This document shows, in pieces, positions 1 through 8,093 of a DNA stretch of 64,000 nt. Position numbers and translations under genes: made by a program. Source of the DNA: Corynebacterium poyangense (lineage in GTDB: Bacteria; Actinomycetota; Actinomycetes; Mycobacteriales; Mycobacteriaceae); assembly GCF_014522205.1 (NCBI RefSeq), contig NZ_CP046884.1, positions 1,240,001-1,304,000 of the forward strand, read 5' to 3'. The number at the start of each line of letters is the position of its first letter. The stretch's first letter is position 1. The notes under the pieces were generated by a model that was not told where the DNA came from, did no database searches, and worked only from the letters and a program-made list of their open reading frames with translations.

Positions 1-624
1 ATCCTCACGGTTAATAGGAATGTTGGCTGAGGCGATGAGACTATCGCCATCACGAAGAACGAGGAAGTCTTCGCTAATCTCTTTTGTTTTCCCCAGAATA
101 GTAATATCGCCAGTGAGTTTCACGGTTCCGGGGTTACCGTTACCAGGAATTCCGCTAAGGTCCACAGGGCTGGTTAACCGAAAGGAAGATTCCGGGAATT
201 TATCAGTAAACAGCAACTTATTGCGAACACTAATATCCCGTTTGGCTTCATCCGTGGTGATATTGCCCATTTGGACAGTGATGTCACCACTCCGGAGCTG
301 CTCGCCATCAATATCAATAGCGCCGCTGACCTCGTGCGTCGTGCCCGACGTCGTCTTATGTCCACTCGGTAAGATTTCTTCGAACGTAAATCCCACTGCT
401 GAGCTATTAGGTGCCTTGCCTTTGGCGACTTCCCAATGCCCGGCTAAGTCAGTACTAGCTGGTTTGGCATGATCGGCATTAAGCGCTTCGGTTTTAGTAC
501 CGGCGCCCATCATATGTGAGACAACCATGGGAGCTATCCCAGCCAGCACAAGGAGCACAATCAGAACAGAAAGAATTACTACTACCTTGTTGTTACGCTG
601 TGGTTTGCGTCGCGGCGTTCCCAT
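1..624 (-). CDS. YceI-like membrane-anchored protein, C-terminus cut by window edge
   Basis: The reading frame stays open from an ATG at 622-624 to the first base of the window, so 208 codons are present and the C-terminus lies outside. Residues 1-13 are basic (RRKPQR) and residues 14-35 form one strongly hydrophobic segment, an uncleaved anchor or signal. The rest is polar and resembles the YceI lipocalin-like fold: a GHWEV block, then stretches such as DITVQMGNITTDEA and SFRLTSPVDLSGIPG. YceI proteins bind polyisoprenoid or other lipids; the ligand here is unknown. The start lies 2 bp after the stop of the zinc-ribbon gene and has an AGGTAGG Shine-Dalgarno inside that gene's end, so the two are cotranscribed. 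The YceI call rests on motif resemblance only. Confidence 0.7.
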   Translation of the reverse strand, partial: MGTPRRKPQRNNKVVVILSVLIVLLVLAGIAPMVVSHMMGAGTKTEALNADHAKPASTDLAGHWEVAKGKAPNSSAVGFTFEEILPSGHKTTSGTTHEVSGAIDIDGEQLRSGDITVQMGNITTDEAKRDISVRNKLLFTDKFPESSFRLTSPVDLSGIPGNGNPGTVKLTGDITILGKTKEISEDFLVLRDGDSLIASANIPINRED

Positions 625-626
625 AC

Positions 627-968
627 CTACCTGAACTTCTCAACTTTCCTCGCCAGGACTACTAATTCCTGACATAATGTCTTCATCTCTGAGTAATCAG
701 CGCCATCATGAACAGCTGACACCATATCCTCTGCGGCGCACCGCAAAGCATACAAATCATCACGATACTCTTCCACCTGCTCCGGAGGGATGATAATGCT
801 TCCCGTGGGTAAACTCTCCAGCACTCGCTGCTGACGGTGTTGATATGCCTGCTGGCGGCACGATGCACTGCAGTACTTCTTTGGTCGACCACGGCGAATG
901 ATTTTTATTGGGGTGCCACACCATTCACAGGTTGGTGCTGGTGAGGGCCTAGCTTTCACCCGTACCAT
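627..968 (-). CDS. Small zinc-ribbon protein of unknown function
   Basis: This 113-residue basic protein has cysteines at 14, 17, 33 and 37 in the pattern CxxC-x15-CxxxC. The second pair sits in YCSASCRQQAYQHR, a signature I associate with small actinobacterial zinc-ribbon proteins. The C-terminal half (residues 60-113) is predicted helical and rich in Glu, Ala and Arg. Zinc binding is inferred from the cysteines. Binding to nucleic acid is possible from the basic N-terminus but is not shown. It is divergent from rbpA, with 116 bp between the start codons, and is the first gene of a two-gene unit with the YceI-like gene. Confidence 0.6.
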   Translation of the reverse strand: MVRVKARPSPAPTCEWCGTPIKIIRRGRPKKYCSASCRQQAYQHRQQRVLESLPTGSIIIPPEQVEEYRDDLYALRCAAEDMVSAVHDGADYSEMKTLCQELVVLARKVEKFR

Positions 969-984
969 CCTAACCTATATCTCC

Positions 985-1013
985 GGGAACAAAGTATTAT
1001 CGCCTTTCGTTAT
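985..1013 (+). promoter_or_regulatory. SigH/SigR-type promoter of rbpA
   Basis: GGGAAC at 985-990 and CGTTAT at 1008-1013 are separated by 17 bp. This matches the oxidative/heat-stress ECF sigma consensus of actinomycetes (GGAA at -35, GTT at -10). In Streptomyces rbpA belongs to the SigR regulon. The element lies about 70 bp upstream of the rbpA start and points toward it. No transcript data are available. Confidence 0.65.
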
Positions 1014-1084
1014 ACTGTAGTGTCTACTGTGCCTCCTATAGGGCTATAGGGTGCATCCACTACCTGGAAAGGACTGATGTCTAA

Positions 1085-1474
1085 ATGGCAGACCGCGTGC
1101 TTCGTGGCAGCCGGATGGGTGCTGTGAGCTATGAGACTGATCGGGACCACGATCTAGCTCCCCGTCAAATGGTGAAATATCGCACCGAAGACGGTGAGGT
1201 GTATGAAGTTCCTTTTGCTGAGGATGCAGAAATCCCAGGCACCTGGATGTGCAAAAACGGCAAAGAAGGCATCCTTATTGAAGGTGAAGGCACTGAAGCC
1301 AAGCCAGCTAAGCCACCGCGCACCCATTGGGATATGTTGTGCGAGCGCCGCAGCATTGAAGAGCTCGATGCTCTGTTAGAAGAAAGAATTGAGCAATTGC
1401 GTAAACGTCGACGCAATGCAGCGAAACTGCTAAAGCAGCAAAAAGAGCAAGAGGCTCAAGAGGCAAAGCAGTAG
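1085..1474 (+). CDS. rbpA: RNA polymerase-binding protein RbpA
   Basis: RbpA is an actinobacterial transcription factor that binds RNA polymerase and group 1/2 sigma factors and stabilises the open complex. The 129-residue protein starts with the family N-terminus MADRVLRGSRMGAVSYETDR. It continues with the small beta core (about 25-70, VKYRTEDGEVYEVPF and WMCKNGKEG) and ends with the helical sigma-interaction domain (about 79-105, HWDMLCERRSIEELDALLEERI). The last 20 residues are a Lys/Gln/Glu-rich tail. Start 1085 is chosen because it gives the conserved N-terminus; AAAGGA lies upstream. It is a single-gene unit between the SigH-like promoter and a terminator. Confidence 0.95.
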   Translation: MADRVLRGSRMGAVSYETDRDHDLAPRQMVKYRTEDGEVYEVPFAEDAEIPGTWMCKNGKEGILIEGEGTEAKPAKPPRTHWDMLCERRSIEELDALLEERIEQLRKRRRNAAKLLKQQKEQEAQEAKQ

Positions 1475-1507
1475 GAGGAGCGCCCCCCCACTACCCTATT
1501 TTTCCAG

Positions 1508-1555
1508 CCCCGTTCCGCTTGGTGTGAGAAAAATCAACGGAAACGGGGTTTTTCT
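1508..1555 (+). terminator. Rho-independent terminator of rbpA
   Basis: CCCCGTTCCG at 1508-1517 pairs with CGGAAACGGGG at 1538-1548 with a single-base bulge, and TTTTTC follows at 1549. It sits 33 bp after the rbpA stop, before the convergent ppm gene. Confidence 0.85.
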
Positions 1556-1564
1556 TAGGCTGGA

Positions 1565-2389
1565 TTAATCGGCGTCACGCATCCGGCGTCGAGCTTTTAA
1601 CTCACGACGTTTACGAGCGCGTTCTCTGGCAAGGGTGGTAAAAATGCCGCGAAGTTCCTGGAGCTGACTGAGGCGGTGCTGGATACCCCACTTAGTCACT
1701 TCCAGTAGCGAGTCTTTCACAAAAGAGCCATCTAGCTTGGACTCGCCTATTTCTCGTTCAGTGAACGTGATAGGTACCTCACACACATCGGCGCCAGCTT
1801 CGACCGCCCGCCACGCAAGCTCAACTTGGAAAATATATCCGGCGTGGGATAACGCATCTAAGTCAAGTTTCTCTAACAGCTCACGACGATAAGCCCGGTA
1901 GCCAGCGGTCATATCGCTAAGTCCAGCACCAAGTGCAGCAGAGATATAAATATTTCCGCCGCGGGAAAGAATCCACCGCTTCTTGGGCCAATTGACCACC
2001 TTGCCGCCGTCAATATACCGAGATCCGATCACTAGATCCGCGCCGTTGTCAATTTCCGCTAAGAGCAGATGAAGTTGCTCCGGGGCGTGGGAGCCATCAG
2101 CATCCATCTCACAAATCACCTGGTAATCATGCTCAACGCCCCAGGTGAATCCAGCCATATAGGCAGCGCAGAGTCCTTCTTTACCTTTGCGATGTAAGAC
2201 GTGGATCTGGCTATCCTGGGCGGCTAACTCGTCGGCTTTTTCCCCGGTTCCATCAGGGCTATTGTCATCCACCACCAAGACATCTACCGTGGGCATCGCG
2301 GAGCGAACTCTGCCAACAATCAGCGGTAGGTTTTCCAACTCGTTGTAGGTCGGGATAACCACCAGAGTCAGATCGGAGGGGTTTGTCAT
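1565..2389 (-). CDS. ppm1: Polyprenol monophosphomannose synthase
   Basis: This GT2-family enzyme transfers mannose from GDP-mannose to polyprenyl phosphate. The product is the lipid donor for extracytoplasmic mannosylation of lipomannan, lipoarabinomannan and secreted proteins. The 274-residue protein shows the family start VVIPTYNELENLP, the nucleotide-binding VVDDNSPDGTG and the metal-binding DADGS. It lacks the C-terminal membrane helices of eukaryotic-type DPMS and ends in a very basic tail (ARERARKRRELKARRR). The ATG at 2389 overlaps the lnt stop in an ATGA arrangement, so the two are translationally coupled. In mycobacteria the two activities can be fused in one polypeptide; here they are separate. 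Confidence 0.93.
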   Translation of the reverse strand: MTNPSDLTLVVIPTYNELENLPLIVGRVRSAMPTVDVLVVDDNSPDGTGEKADELAAQDSQIHVLHRKGKEGLCAAYMAGFTWGVEHDYQVICEMDADGSHAPEQLHLLLAEIDNGADLVIGSRYIDGGKVVNWPKKRWILSRGGNIYISAALGAGLSDMTAGYRAYRRELLEKLDLDALSHAGYIFQVELAWRAVEAGADVCEVPITFTEREIGESKLDGSFVKDSLLEVTKWGIQHRLSQLQELRGIFTTLARERARKRRELKARRRMRDAD

Positions 2390-3912
2390 TTCTTCCTCTT
2401 CTTTCTTGCCCTCTTTTGCTGTGCTGACACAGGATGAAATTGATGTTTGAATAGCGCTATCGCACCACTCAAAACACCCATAATAACCATCAGCAGTTGA
2501 ACAATAACACCATAGCGCGCAGCAAAGGTGAGATTATCTCTTAAGGGCAATTCGGCAACTAAATGATTAGCCTCAAAAATGCGGGTTGATTGGCTGACTG
2601 TTCCATCCGGCTGGACCATGGCCGACACTCCGGACGTTGCGCTCACTACTACTGCCCTATCTAGTTCGAGAGCACGCATTCGGCTCATTGCTAATTGTTG
2701 ATAGGTCATATTCGTAAAACCAAAAGTAGCGTTATTTGTAGGTGTGCTTAAAAGTTGGGCGCCGTGAAGCACAGCGTCTCTTCCGGCATTATCAAAAGCC
2801 ACTTCATAGCAGGTAGCAATTCCTAATTTGATGCCGGCGATAGTCACCACACCGTCCCCGGTTCCAGGTTGGAAATTTCCAGCTAGATCAACATATTTAC
2901 TGACATGCCGCAGAAGATTGCGCATGGGCATGTATTCCCCAAACGGCTGTAGATATTTTTTGTAGTGAAAATCCTGGGGACCAGCCTTAGGGTCCATAAC
3001 CAACATAGTGTTGCGATCCCCCACCTCATCCTCGGTAATCGTCCCAATGAGGATGGGAACACCAGAATGCTGTAAGGCCTCCTCAACTAGCTGCGCAGAT
3101 TGAGGATCGCGCAAAGGGTTCACATCAACTGAATTCTCCGGCCAGATCATAAAATCAACCGGCTCTGTAACCTTTTCGCTTTCGCGCACATGGTTTGTCA
3201 ACACAGCTCGCCGTTGCGCATTGAAATCCAAACCCATTCGGGGAACATTGCCCTGGATAGCGGCCACTGTACGAAAGCCCACCGTGTTATCTGGATTATT
3301 AACCTGACTATGGGCAAGGATCGTCGCTAGGGCGATAACACTCAGCGAGAGAACTGACATGGTGCGCTTGCTATGCCACACTAACGCCAGCAAACTTGCT
3401 GCGCATCCTACTGTGGCGGCGGTGACGAGCGCGGGTCCTCCCCAGCGAGCTAGTGATGCGAACGGGCCGTCGATTTGACCCCAAGCGAGACGAACCCAGG
3501 AGAACCCGCCAAAAGGCCAGGAACTGCGGAAATATTCGACGGACACGAAAAATAGCACAAAGCCTGTTAGTCCCCATCGTTGTTTTAATATCAGCGCACC
3601 AACACCGCCCAGAAGAATTCCATAGAGACTTAAGGCGAAAACTAAAGCCAGATAGGGTGTTTTCCCTACGAATTCGCCAACCCAGGGAAGCAAGAAAAGA
3701 AACGCGACGAGGGATTGCGTGAAACCTAGAACCATGCCCCATCGTGCACTCACGGTGCTGGATAATCGGGTGGGCGAGTTCCATGGGGAGAGCCCGAGGA
3801 TAAGGAAAATGATGGAAAGAATACCGGCTGGCCACCACCCCAAGGGTTCGAAAGAGGCGTAATAACCCAGCCCTGAGGCGGCCATGAGGATGAGGCGAAG
3901 GAAGATAACCAC
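2386..3912 (-). CDS. lnt: Apolipoprotein N-acyltransferase
   Basis: Lnt adds the third acyl chain to the N-terminal cysteine of lipoproteins at the outer face of the membrane. The 508-residue protein has about eight N-terminal hydrophobic segments, then a nitrilase-fold domain with the expected triad: Glu near 259 (IWPENSVD), Lys near 319 (YKKYLQPFGEYMP) and Cys near 367 (ATCYEVAFD). A last membrane helix lies near 470-490 before a lysine/arginine-rich tail. It lies between fxsA (6 bp upstream) and ppm1 (4-bp overlap). In corynebacteria Lnt and Ppm are reported to act at the same membrane site, which agrees with this operon. Confidence 0.93.
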   Translation of the reverse strand: MVIFLRLILMAASGLGYYASFEPLGWWPAGILSIIFLILGLSPWNSPTRLSSTVSARWGMVLGFTQSLVAFLFLLPWVGEFVGKTPYLALVFALSLYGILLGGVGALILKQRWGLTGFVLFFVSVEYFRSSWPFGGFSWVRLAWGQIDGPFASLARWGGPALVTAATVGCAASLLALVWHSKRTMSVLSLSVIALATILAHSQVNNPDNTVGFRTVAAIQGNVPRMGLDFNAQRRAVLTNHVRESEKVTEPVDFMIWPENSVDVNPLRDPQSAQLVEEALQHSGVPILIGTITEDEVGDRNTMLVMDPKAGPQDFHYKKYLQPFGEYMPMRNLLRHVSKYVDLAGNFQPGTGDGVVTIAGIKLGIATCYEVAFDNAGRDAVLHGAQLLSTPTNNATFGFTNMTYQQLAMSRMRALELDRAVVVSATSGVSAMVQPDGTVSQSTRIFEANHLVAELPLRDNLTFAARYGVIVQLLMVIMGVLSGAIALFKHQFHPVSAQQKRARKKRKK

Positions 3913-3918
3913 GAATTC

Positions 3919-4497
3919 TTAGTTATTCTTTTGATCTGGATGGTTGGTACTGTCACCGTTTTTAGGCGCGTCCTGAAAATCCTCGGGGGTAAGGTTTTCT
4001 GTCCACCGTTGAATCTCAGTTTCATCAATGACATCTGGTGCTGTGTCGTGATGGGGAGAATCTGGGTTTGCGGTTGGGCGGACATCACCGTATTGGAAAT
4101 GCCGAAATTGTCCGGTTCTTTCAAAGGTGCGGATTCCGATATTTTCGATACGATTGCGCACTTTTCGAGCTAAAAGTCGACGGAACATACCTCGGGTAGG
4201 TGAAAGCACGAGGAGCAACCCCAGAATTCCACTGACAAATCCAGGTAAGGCCAGTAATAAACATCCCGCCAAGATTAACCCTAAGTCCCCCACGGCTGTA
4301 CCAGGATCTTCTTGACCTCGAGAGGCTTTCAAAGCGAGTTTTCGTAGCTCTAGGCGAACAAGCAATATTCCGATGATGAAGAAGGCGAATAAGAGCAATA
4401 ACGCCCATCCGGTTCCGATCCAATGCGCGACTCCCCAAAAGGCCAGGGCTTCAGTGAAAACATAAGGAATGGTTAGTAAAAGTGGCACGCTTATCAA
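3919..4497 (-). CDS. fxsA: FxsA family membrane protein
   Basis: The 192-residue protein has the FxsA layout. An N-terminal hydrophobic hairpin (about 1-50) is followed by a basic cytoplasmic stretch (LRKLALKASRGQEDPG). A second hydrophobic pair (about 70-100, LGLILAGCLLLALPGFVSG) leads into a polar C-terminus. FxsA was named for suppression of phage T7 exclusion by F plasmid in E. coli; its cellular job is not settled. It appears to be the first gene of fxsA-lnt-ppm1, with 2 bp between the upstream lipase stop and its start and 6 bp before lnt. The C-terminal 50 residues are acidic, Asn/Asp-rich and probably disordered. Confidence 0.82.
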   Translation of the reverse strand: MISVPLLLTIPYVFTEALAFWGVAHWIGTGWALLLLFAFFIIGILLVRLELRKLALKASRGQEDPGTAVGDLGLILAGCLLLALPGFVSGILGLLLVLSPTRGMFRRLLARKVRNRIENIGIRTFERTGQFRHFQYGDVRPTANPDSPHHDTAPDVIDETEIQRWTENLTPEDFQDAPKNGDSTNHPDQKNN

Positions 4498-4499
4498 CC

Positions 4500-5807
4500 C
4501 TACCCAGTCTTACTGCTTAAGTGGTCAAGAAGCCATGAAGCATCGCTGGTGAAATGCTGATAGTACGGAAGAAAATGGTTTATGCAGCTTCGCCCAGGAA
4601 TGCGGGGAAGAGAATTTTCCCGCCACTGGATTCTGGCACCCTGTTTTTCCCATAATTGCTTTAATTCCCGTACCTGAGAAATAGGTACCACATCGTCATG
4701 GGTGGATCCCCATAACAGCACCGGCATAGTAGGTGGAGTTTTACCTAATCTACGATCCTCTAGTTCCCGTTTTACGGCAGGTGTTTCGTCTAAGAGTTCT
4801 GCTAATCGTCGATGGCTTGTTGTCCATTGGGATGAGTTTTGCCATCCATAGTGAAGTGCAACGCCAATACTACAGGTGGTACTGGCGTCGAGTACCTTCT
4901 TTAGACCGCTATTATCCAGTTGCCCTAAAATCTCGCTTCGGATATCTGCTGAGCTGACCAGCAAACCTGCTGTGGTATAGGCAATGACACCAGTAGCTAG
5001 GCCACCATCAACATAGGACAAAACTTCGTCCAACCGTGACGGTGGTGCACCGATCACTGCTGCGTGCGCGGAACATTGAGATTGAGTAGATAAATGTTCG
5101 ACGAGAGCCGCTCCAGCACCACCTCCTTGAGAAAATCCCCAGACCCCTACGGGCGCCTCAGGGTTGAGTCCCAGCGATTGCGCAGCGAGTACGGCGTCCC
5201 AGAGAGCAAAGGCACCGGATTGGTGGTCACAATAGAGCTGAATTCCAAGGTCAGGATCACGGGGATAGTCAGTAATGACGACATTTGCTCCGCGAGCTAG
5301 AAAGTAGTTAATGACGGGCTGTTCATAGGAGACAATGGCATCAAGGGCTGGTTTAATATATCCCGCCACTCCTACCACGCAACTGACGCTGGGGTCGCAG
5401 TGGGAGGCGACTCCTTGCGTGGAGGGGGCAAAGGCGATCGTGGGACGAATTCCGAATGGATGTGTGCGGTGGGAGAAAAACGCGGCGCCGGTTGCTGCCA
5501 GTTTTCTTCCGCGTGCATCTTCGGTGACATAGCTGAAGTGGTAACTGGTAGCCGGGTTGTAGAGGTTGTGGGTGCCTAGAACTGGTTGATGCTGTGCTGA
5601 AAGCAATTCTCCGCGCTGATAATGCGCTAGTTCGGCCGGGCTTGAAAATGAGGGTGCCAGGGAGGCATCTACGTCATGTGCGTGTGGTGGTTGCGGCGAC
5701 CTGAATAAGATTCGTCGAGCCATACCTTGGGCAGTATCCGATACTAACGGGATAAGGGTACGTATTAGAGCGGACGTAGCTCCGGAATAATAAACTCCCG
5801 TACTCAT
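4500..5807 (-). CDS. LIP-family (secretory lipase type) alpha/beta hydrolase
   Basis: The 435-residue protein resembles the LIP family of triacylglycerol lipases/esterases. The nucleophile elbow is GFSQGGGA (Ser near 227). The likely acid is in STHDDVVP and the likely His in CINHFLPYY near the C-terminus, with conserved blocks IAFAPSTQG and NVVITDYPRDPDLG around them. Family members in Corynebacterium are often secreted or mycomembrane-associated. Here the first 35 residues (MSTGVYYSGATSALIRTL...) do not look like a typical signal peptide, so location is open. Substrate unknown. The gene lies 2 bp before fxsA on the same strand. Confidence 0.75.
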   Translation of the reverse strand: MSTGVYYSGATSALIRTLIPLVSDTAQGMARRILFRSPQPPHAHDVDASLAPSFSSPAELAHYQRGELLSAQHQPVLGTHNLYNPATSYHFSYVTEDARGRKLAATGAAFFSHRTHPFGIRPTIAFAPSTQGVASHCDPSVSCVVGVAGYIKPALDAIVSYEQPVINYFLARGANVVITDYPRDPDLGIQLYCDHQSGAFALWDAVLAAQSLGLNPEAPVGVWGFSQGGGAGAALVEHLSTQSQCSAHAAVIGAPPSRLDEVLSYVDGGLATGVIAYTTAGLLVSSADIRSEILGQLDNSGLKKVLDASTTCSIGVALHYGWQNSSQWTTSHRRLAELLDETPAVKRELEDRRLGKTPPTMPVLLWGSTHDDVVPISQVRELKQLWEKQGARIQWRENSLPRIPGRSCINHFLPYYQHFTSDASWLLDHLSSKTG

Positions 5808-5843
5808 TTTCTGACTCTATTCGGCGCCTTTAGGATAAAGATT

Positions 5844-6545
5844 ATGAATGTCGATTCTAATTCTCTCCACATACTACGGGCTGCTGATGGTGTCAGTTTA
5901 AGAGTGCCCGTAAATAATCGGTGGATCCCAGGATCTACCTGGGGAGAATTAGCGGAGTTGGCACAGCAAACAGATCAGCATCTTTATCTCACTGATAGTG
6001 GCAATATCAGAATCCGTGGACTAGAGGAAGCGAAAATCGGTGATGTCTGTACCGCTATTTCCAGCATGGAATGGGGAAATGATGTGTCACCGCAGGAATC
6101 TAGCTCAATTTCTATTGGGTGGATACAGGAGCAAAAATCCGCACCCGTAGACTTAGGGGCCGGCGTGAAATTGGGAATTCTTCCGGCGCAGATCGCTGAA
6201 ATATTGGCGGCCATAGATCATCCAACACGCATCAACCACCAACGCCGACTCCTCATTTCTGGGCTTCCCGAGGCGCTGGCTGAACAGATTCTCAGAATTT
6301 TGGCGCCGGCGGGATTAATCTTCGATGAACACTCTTCGTGGAATCGGATTAGTGCCTGTATTGGGGCGCCGCACTGCTCTCACGCACTATCTTATGTTCG
6401 TCATGACGCTTCTCAATTAGCCACTACCCCACTTGCCTCGCATGTTCATTTGGTGGGGTGTCGCCAACGCTGCGGACAACCACAGGGTCCGCATCAGCTT
6501 TATCAAGCCACCGGTGAAGGCGAATACGACGTCCTAGATCATTAA
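5844..6545 (+). CDS. cobG: CobG-like precorrin-3B synthase / sulfite-reductase family, short form
   Basis: The 233-residue protein has two ferredoxin-like half domains (about 10-75 and 95-160). A cysteine set follows: ACIGAPHC (C-x5-C) and GCRQRC (C-x3-C), the [4Fe-4S]/siroheme ligand pattern of nitrite/sulfite reductases and CobG. CobG converts precorrin-3A to 3B in aerobic cobalamin synthesis. Canonical family members are roughly 1.5-2 times longer, so this is a compact form, either a corynebacterial variant or a decayed one. Its stop codon directly abuts the stop of convergent cobK. No other corrin-ring genes are in the window, so pathway function cannot be judged here. Confidence 0.65.
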   Translation: MNVDSNSLHILRAADGVSLRVPVNNRWIPGSTWGELAELAQQTDQHLYLTDSGNIRIRGLEEAKIGDVCTAISSMEWGNDVSPQESSSISIGWIQEQKSAPVDLGAGVKLGILPAQIAEILAAIDHPTRINHQRRLLISGLPEALAEQILRILAPAGLIFDEHSSWNRISACIGAPHCSHALSYVRHDASQLATTPLASHVHLVGCRQRCGQPQGPHQLYQATGEGEYDVLDH

Positions 6546-7292
6546 CTAGCGTGCGTGAAGAGCATCTAAAACCTCAGCGAGGCTATGGCATTGCACAAGG
6601 GCTGGCGGTGTTGGAGGTCGGTCAATGAGCACCACGGGAATCGCCAACTCCCGGGCGGCATCAAGGGTCGGCTCAGCAGAAGAGTCTCCGGTGTTGCGCA
6701 GAACTATCCCGTCAATCTGGTTGTCTCGCAGAAGCTGTTTTTCCACGCTCACGTCACTGGGAGGGGTAGGCAAGATCCGGAATCGTGGTGGGGTTCGTCC
6801 CGGCGCGGAACGGCCACGGCCCTGAGCCGGGGTCCGAAGAACATAAAGATTGTCATGATCCTCGTGAAAATCCTGCGCCAGGTGAGGAGCCTTCCAGAAG
6901 TCTAAAAGGATGTGGTGGAAATTCCTGGCGCAGAGTCGTGCTGCAGTCCCGGTATCCCCCACTATTTGCCAACGGTCTTGAGGCCCTGGTTGCCATGGAG
7001 GTTGAGTGAGTTGAAAATAGGGTGTCCCGGTAGCCCGTGCCGCTTCTGAAGCATGCAAACTGGGTGTTTCCGCGAAGGGATGAGAAGCATCAATGATAAA
7101 TTCCACCCCATGATTGATGATGAAGCGGGCCAGCCCAGCGGGTCCGCCAAGATCCCCAATGCGCACCTGACCAGCGGGTGCTAGGCCCGGTTCAGGAAGG
7201 ACAGTGGTTACCCACCATTGACGCTGGACGAGTTCGTGGGCCAACATGTGAGCCGGCTCAGAACCACCTATTATCAGAACCCGCATACTCAC
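6546..7292 (-). CDS. cobK: Precorrin-6A reductase
   Basis: CobK/CbiJ reduces precorrin-6A to 6B with NADPH in cobalamin synthesis. The 248-residue protein has the CobK features: an N-terminal Rossmann start VLIIGGSEPAHMLA, IDASHPFA near residue 90 (a family hallmark), a WQIVGDTG block and the later VLRNTGDSS. The start is ATG 7292 or, two codons in, ATG 7286. It is convergent with cobG with no gap. The SDR gene lies 35 bp upstream on the same strand. Confidence 0.85.
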   Translation of the reverse strand: MSMRVLIIGGSEPAHMLAHELVQRQWWVTTVLPEPGLAPAGQVRIGDLGGPAGLARFIINHGVEFIIDASHPFAETPSLHASEAARATGTPYFQLTQPPWQPGPQDRWQIVGDTGTAARLCARNFHHILLDFWKAPHLAQDFHEDHDNLYVLRTPAQGRGRSAPGRTPPRFRILPTPPSDVSVEKQLLRDNQIDGIVLRNTGDSSAEPTLDAARELAIPVVLIDRPPTPPALVQCHSLAEVLDALHAR

Positions 7293-7327
7293 CTTCTCTT
7301 CTACCTATGGAGACTCGGAACACGTGA

Positions 7328-8089
7328 CTATCGAGGCATGTGCCGCCACAGTGGACGTGGTATCAGCGACATCACCCATGCTAGGAGTCGTAGCCTGTGG
7401 GGTACCCAGATGGTGAGACTCCGTCGACGACGCATCCCGGCGATCACCGCGTTGGCTACATCTTCGGGGTAGACCGACAAGGGTGCTGGTTTCATCCCGC
7501 TGGTCATTGACCCGATCACAAAACCCGGGCGGACAGTAATCATGCGGACAGAGGTAGTAGCCAGGCGGTCCGTGAGACCCTGACAAAAAGCATCCAACCC
7601 CGCTTTGGTGGAGCCGTAGACGTAGTTGGCGCGACGGGCTCGCCAGCCGGCGATGGAAGAAAAAGCGACAAGAGTACTTCTTTCCTTTTGGCGGATGAGT
7701 CGAGCAGCCAAAGTATGAAGAGCCGCAAGTTGAGCCGTGTAATCCACCGTCGCTATATCCCAGGTGTGGCGAGCGGATTCTTCAGCGCGAGTTTGATCTC
7801 CAAGAATCCCGAAGCTGAGGACGGCACATGCAATATCTTCTGGAATGGCTTCGAGAACCTGGGCGGTAGCGTCAGGGGAGGTGGCTTCAAATTCATGGAG
7901 ACAAACCTCTTCTGCGCCAGCTTGGCGAAGCTGGGCGCTGAGGCTTCCCAGAGCCTCTGGCCGACGAGCAGCAAGGTGGACTCTGCGCCCACCACATAAC
8001 TTGAGGGCGAGCTGACTACCGATATCACTGGTGGCGCCTAGAATCACAAGAGCCCCAGGTTGTTCGCGGGTACGTCGGACCAAGACCAT
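7328..8089 (-). CDS. Short-chain dehydrogenase/reductase, DprE2-like
   Basis: This classical SDR of 253 residues has the nucleotide motif LGATSDIG near the N-terminus, the active-site Tyr/Lys in YVYGSTKAG and an SSIAG serine block. The overall pattern (SFGILGD, RRANYVYGSTKAG, a C-terminal PRPLWRHMPR) resembles DprE2, the 2-keto reductase making decaprenyl-phosphoryl arabinose. No DprE1 partner is adjacent, so this may be a paralogue with another substrate. I take ATG 8089, 4 bp after the M24 stop; a longer frame starts at 8137 but would overlap that gene. NADP(H) preference is not decided. Confidence 0.75.
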   Translation of the reverse strand: MVLVRRTREQPGALVILGATSDIGSQLALKLCGGRRVHLAARRPEALGSLSAQLRQAGAEEVCLHEFEATSPDATAQVLEAIPEDIACAVLSFGILGDQTRAEESARHTWDIATVDYTAQLAALHTLAARLIRQKERSTLVAFSSIAGWRARRANYVYGSTKAGLDAFCQGLTDRLATTSVRMITVRPGFVIGSMTSGMKPAPLSVYPEDVANAVIAGMRRRRSLTIWVPHRLRLLAWVMSLIPRPLWRHMPR

Positions 8090-8093
8090 AGGT

